Of a DNA stretch of 64,000 nt, positions 61,505 through 64,000 are shown piece by piece. Position numbers and translations under genes: made by a program. Each line of letters opens with the position of its first letter. Positions within the stretch are counted from its first letter, which is position 1. Below the pieces are notes generated by a model that saw only the letters and a list, made by a program, of their open reading frames with translations, made no database searches and was not told the origin of the DNA. The DNA lies in the NCBI GenBank assembly GCA_029783825.1, contig JAREIK010003123.1, positions 562,501-626,500 of the forward strand, given 5' to 3'. The DNA is from Sapria himalayana (lineage: Eukaryota; Streptophyta; Magnoliopsida; Malpighiales; Rafflesiaceae).

Positions 61505-61670
61505 TCAACTTAGGGTCAGTTTGGTAATACTTTTCTAAAGTGTTTATAGGCTTAAAATAATTTTAAGTATTTTTAGGAAAAAAAAATATAATTAGTAATA
61601 TTTTAAATAACTCTTTTGAAACCCAAAAAAAATACTTGAAGTGTTATTTTAGTAACCACACGAAGATATT
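61505..61670. mobile_element. Possible small MITE
   Basis: Begins GGGTCAGTTTGGTAATACTT. A diverged inverted partner (TACTTGAAGTGTTATTTTAG, then TAACCACAC) lies about 140 bp later. The opening resembles GGGTCTGTTTGGTAA ends of plant hAT-like MITEs. Pairing is imperfect and no duplication was identified. Confidence 0.3.
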
Positions 61671-62344
61671 TTTTTAAATCATCAAATTTTTTTGATGTAA
61701 TTAAAAGATCTATGTATTTATTTTTAACTATCAATTTATTTTCTTTTAAATTTTATGAAAATTTTATAAAAATTTTGAATTTTTTTTAATTAAAAAATTT
61801 TAAATCTTTTAGTAATTATTTATTTAAAATATTTCTATAATCATAAAAATATTTTTTTAACTTTAAATAATATATATAGTTACTTGTTTATTCATTAATT
61901 CAGTTATTTTTGTAAATATTTTTTATTTAATCATAAAATTAATAATTTTAGCTTTTTATTAGTAGGAATTTTTATGTATGTTCATTTATTTATTAAAATA
62001 TCTTTAAAAATGTTTATAATTATAGAATTAATTATTTAATATTTTTTAATACACATATTTAAATATCATAATAAAATATTTCAGAAAAATATTTTGTACT
62101 TTTTAAAAAATTTTATAATTTTATAAATAGTTATTTTAGTCTTTATTAATATAAATCTTTATTCGTATATATATATTTTTGAAATTATTTATTCGTAATA
62201 TATTATTTTTATAATTATATGAGGAGAAGGTGTCTTTCAAGGATCCCTCATCCATAGACCATGAAAACCCTTTGATATATAAAATTACACCAAATATTAA
62301 AACAAATAATATACAAAATTTAGCAGAGATTAGCAATGGAAATA

Positions 62345-62681
62345 ATTCCCAACCCAAATAGCTAGGAAAAATTTTCTAGCTAAATGCATATATTTTGTGA
62401 AAATTATTACTCAAGGACTAATTGCTTGTAATTAATATATATTCATAAAAAAAAAAATTTCAGAAAATTATTTAGCTAGAAATTTTTGTCTCTAGCTAAT
62501 TAGCTAGGGAATTTTTCAATCAAAAATTTTTATCTCTAATCCATCACAAATCCATTGTAAATTTATAATTCAATGTAAAATCATACATCTTTTTCTATTC
62601 CCTAGCTAATCCCTCACAAATTAGCTAGGGATTATTTCTCTAGCTAAATCTCCATAGCTAAATAGATAATTTCTTGTTGTG
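62345..62681. repeat. CACTA right subterminal region and terminal repeat
   Basis: Multiple TAGCTAG/CTAGCTAAT words, for example AATAGCTAGGAAAAATTTTC near 62358, AATTAGCTAGGGAATTTTTC near 62499 and AATTAGCTAGGGATTATTTC near 62619, then TTTCTTGTTGTG at 62670-62681. They mirror the left subterminal region. Confidence 0.75.
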
Positions 62682-62684
62682 AAT
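62682..62684. repeat. CACTA target-site duplication AAT, right
   Basis: Pairs with 47088-47090. Confidence 0.75.
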
Positions 62685-63050
62685 TCTTTGGTTATTTAAA
62701 TGTCTACTACTTTTAGCTAATATATCAACCTTTAATTTCATAAAGATGTAAAATGATATGGTAATAAATATATTTGTGCTTTTTACTTTATAAGCATTAT
62801 ACTCATATCAATTAATATTAACCTTTCCACAACTTTAAAGGGATTAACTTAAGTTTATTTTAACTAAAATATTAAATGTTAATCTTAATTTGTGATTGAA
62901 AAATATCATGCTTGAGACAAACTAATGGATAAAAATGTAATGTTGAGATATGATAATCATTATATGTGTAATCTTTATTAAACCAAAAGCACAGACATAT
63001 TAAAAACTAATCATTTATCTACTATTTAGAGGAACTAACCTTAGATTAAT
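62685..63050 (-). repeat. Inverted Athila-like LTR, second part
   Basis: Continues the LTR split by the CACTA. GGTAATAAATATATTTGTGC at 62761 matches 39480 in the same orientation. Confidence 0.5.
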
Positions 63051-63930
63051 ATGAAGGTTAAGTAAAATATCTTACTAAGGTGTTACATTATAGTATAAGA
63101 GTTGTGTATTGGCCATGATAGATGATGATAGATATATCATGGGACACACGCAAATAGAGGAGACATATATGCTAGTAAAAACCCTATGAATAATTGTTAC
63201 ATGTATGCCTTCCATATGTGAGATTAATGAGATGACATACATTTATTTTTCATGAGTATGATACTTAGAAATACTTAGTGCAAATTAAATTAGTACCACA
63301 TTATCTTAAGTCATTTAGATCATTAGAGATTTGAGAATAAAAGTACATACCCAAAGAAATCATCAAAAGAAATTGATATTTTATCTAAGAGGATTAGATA
63401 TAAAAATGGCCCTTGCATGGAAATGATATGTTTTTTAGGTATTTAAATACCAAGAGGATAACTATAAGATGATCTTTTTTAGTATTGATAGTCTAATGGA
63501 TGATGGTCGTCATGTATGCCAAGAGGGCACAAGGGTATTTCATACAAATCTACCTTTCATCAAATAATCAAACATAACATTGACCAAATACTAAGAAATA
63601 TCATAATGTACATCAAAGCTCAGTATTGATGCTATAAAAATGTAGACCATGATATTAGACTCTTCAATGGAAACTAGCTTCCTAACAACAAGACATAGGC
63701 TAGACCAAGGTATGTGCATTGACCCTAGAATCTATTTATATTTCCATACACCAAGTACATCTATTCAATTTGAATATTTATAGTTTCAATGTTGATTGAT
63801 CAAACTATCAAAATAATTCATGTGGGATGGATATCTATACTTATGTCCACTATATTACTTATATGAATAATATACCTATGGTGTTAAGTTAGATTAGAGA
63901 TACTTATTTATCTAGGTTTTGATATCATGT
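63051..63930 (+). repeat. LTR-like module, forward orientation
   Basis: Diverged copy of 38640-39430, from the GTGTATTGGCCATGATAGAT block (about 63105) through GATGGTCGTCATGTATGCCAA to the closing GGGATGGATATC...CTATATTACTTAT block near 63822-63861. Confidence 0.6.
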
Positions 63931-64000
63931 TAGTTAATAATGAGTTTTGATACCTTCACAAAGTTTTAATAGTTCCAAAAGCTCATTGGATGATTATTAT
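63931..64000 (-). repeat. Start of another inverted LTR-like module
   Basis: AAAAGCTCATTGGATGATTA (from 63976) matches 46787 onward (AAAAGCTCATTGGATAATTA) in direct orientation, so a further inverted copy begins here and continues beyond the window. Confidence 0.5.

Larger units (their letters stand above)
56258..62344. other. CACTA 5' arm, non-coding
   Basis: About 6 kb of extremely AT-rich DNA between the tnp2 start and the right subterminal repeats, with no readable protein. It holds an internal direct duplication (58430-58990 / 60510-61140), a degenerate AT repeat (59690-60190), microsatellites and a possible small MITE near 61505-61670. The tnp2 promoter should lie near its left end but no clear signal was fixed. 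Confidence 0.55.
47091..62681 (-). mobile_element. CACTA (En/Spm) transposon carrying a host gene fragment
   Basis: A 15.6-kb element with ends CATTACAAAAAA (left) and CACAACAAGAAA (right, as complement), close to the CACTACAAGAAA consensus of plant CACTA elements, and a 3-bp AAT duplication. Subterminal regions carry repeated TAGCTAG words in both orientations. On the minus strand it holds remnants of tnp2 (52572-56257) and a Transposase_24/tnpA-type gene (50545-52390), and between two tnpA 3' segments a PP2Ac fragment. Both transposase genes are broken, so the element depends on others or is dead. It sits in the LTR of an Athila-like element. Confidence 0.85.

Overview
This window looks like heterochromatic, transposon-packed nuclear DNA from a flowering plant. 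The bulk is very AT-rich. The elements present are typical of angiosperm genomes: a Ty3/gypsy chromovirus, Ty3/gypsy Athila-like elements, several Ty1/copia elements, an L1-type LINE and a CACTA (En/Spm) DNA transposon. No intact host gene is visible. The only host-type coding sequence I recognise is a broken protein phosphatase 2A catalytic-subunit (PP2Ac) fragment carried inside the CACTA element. I saw no rRNA, tRNA or CRISPR array.

Layout. 1-1340: a Ty3/gypsy LTR on the minus strand, cut by the window edge. 1341-3974: AT-rich non-coding DNA with a 119-bp tandem repeat. 3980-11178: a full-length but dead Ty3/gypsy element of the same family, with 1.7-kb LTRs and a TATGT target-site duplication. 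11184-15706: a decayed Ty1/copia element with a 3' LTR and no visible 5' LTR. 15707-21540: a less AT-rich island without recognisable genes, possibly organelle-derived. 21541-25030: AT-rich DNA holding a 405-bp inverted-repeat element with a G-rich core and a microsatellite cluster. 25030-30152: a complete minus-strand copia (TSD ATAAT) next to, and probably nested in, an older minus-strand copia. 30766-33510: a third decayed copia on the plus strand.

33600-40100: an 18/19-bp minisatellite, an Athila-like integrase remnant (plus strand) and LTR-like modules in both orientations. 40669-44046: an L1-type LINE (minus strand, 19-bp TSD) inserted into a minus-strand Athila-like element, whose gag-protease remnant lies at 44066-46600 and whose eroded primer-binding site lies at 46709-46726. 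47091-62681: a 15.6-kb CACTA element with matching CACTA-type ends and a 3-bp AAT duplication, inserted in the LTR of that Athila-like element. 62685-64000: the rest of that LTR plus further LTR modules.

The most interesting object is the CACTA element. On its minus strand it holds a decayed tnp2-type transposase, a decayed tnpA/Transposase_24-type gene, and between two partial copies of the tnpA 3' end a PP2Ac segment with two introns still present. It reads as a Pack-CACTA that took up a host gene segment at the DNA level. A second general theme is decay by C-to-T / G-to-A change, seen in premature stops, in a lost reverse-transcriptase aspartate, and in an Athila-type primer-binding site where all nine differences from the recalled consensus are transitions.

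All family assignments come from reading translated motifs by eye; no alignment or database search was run.
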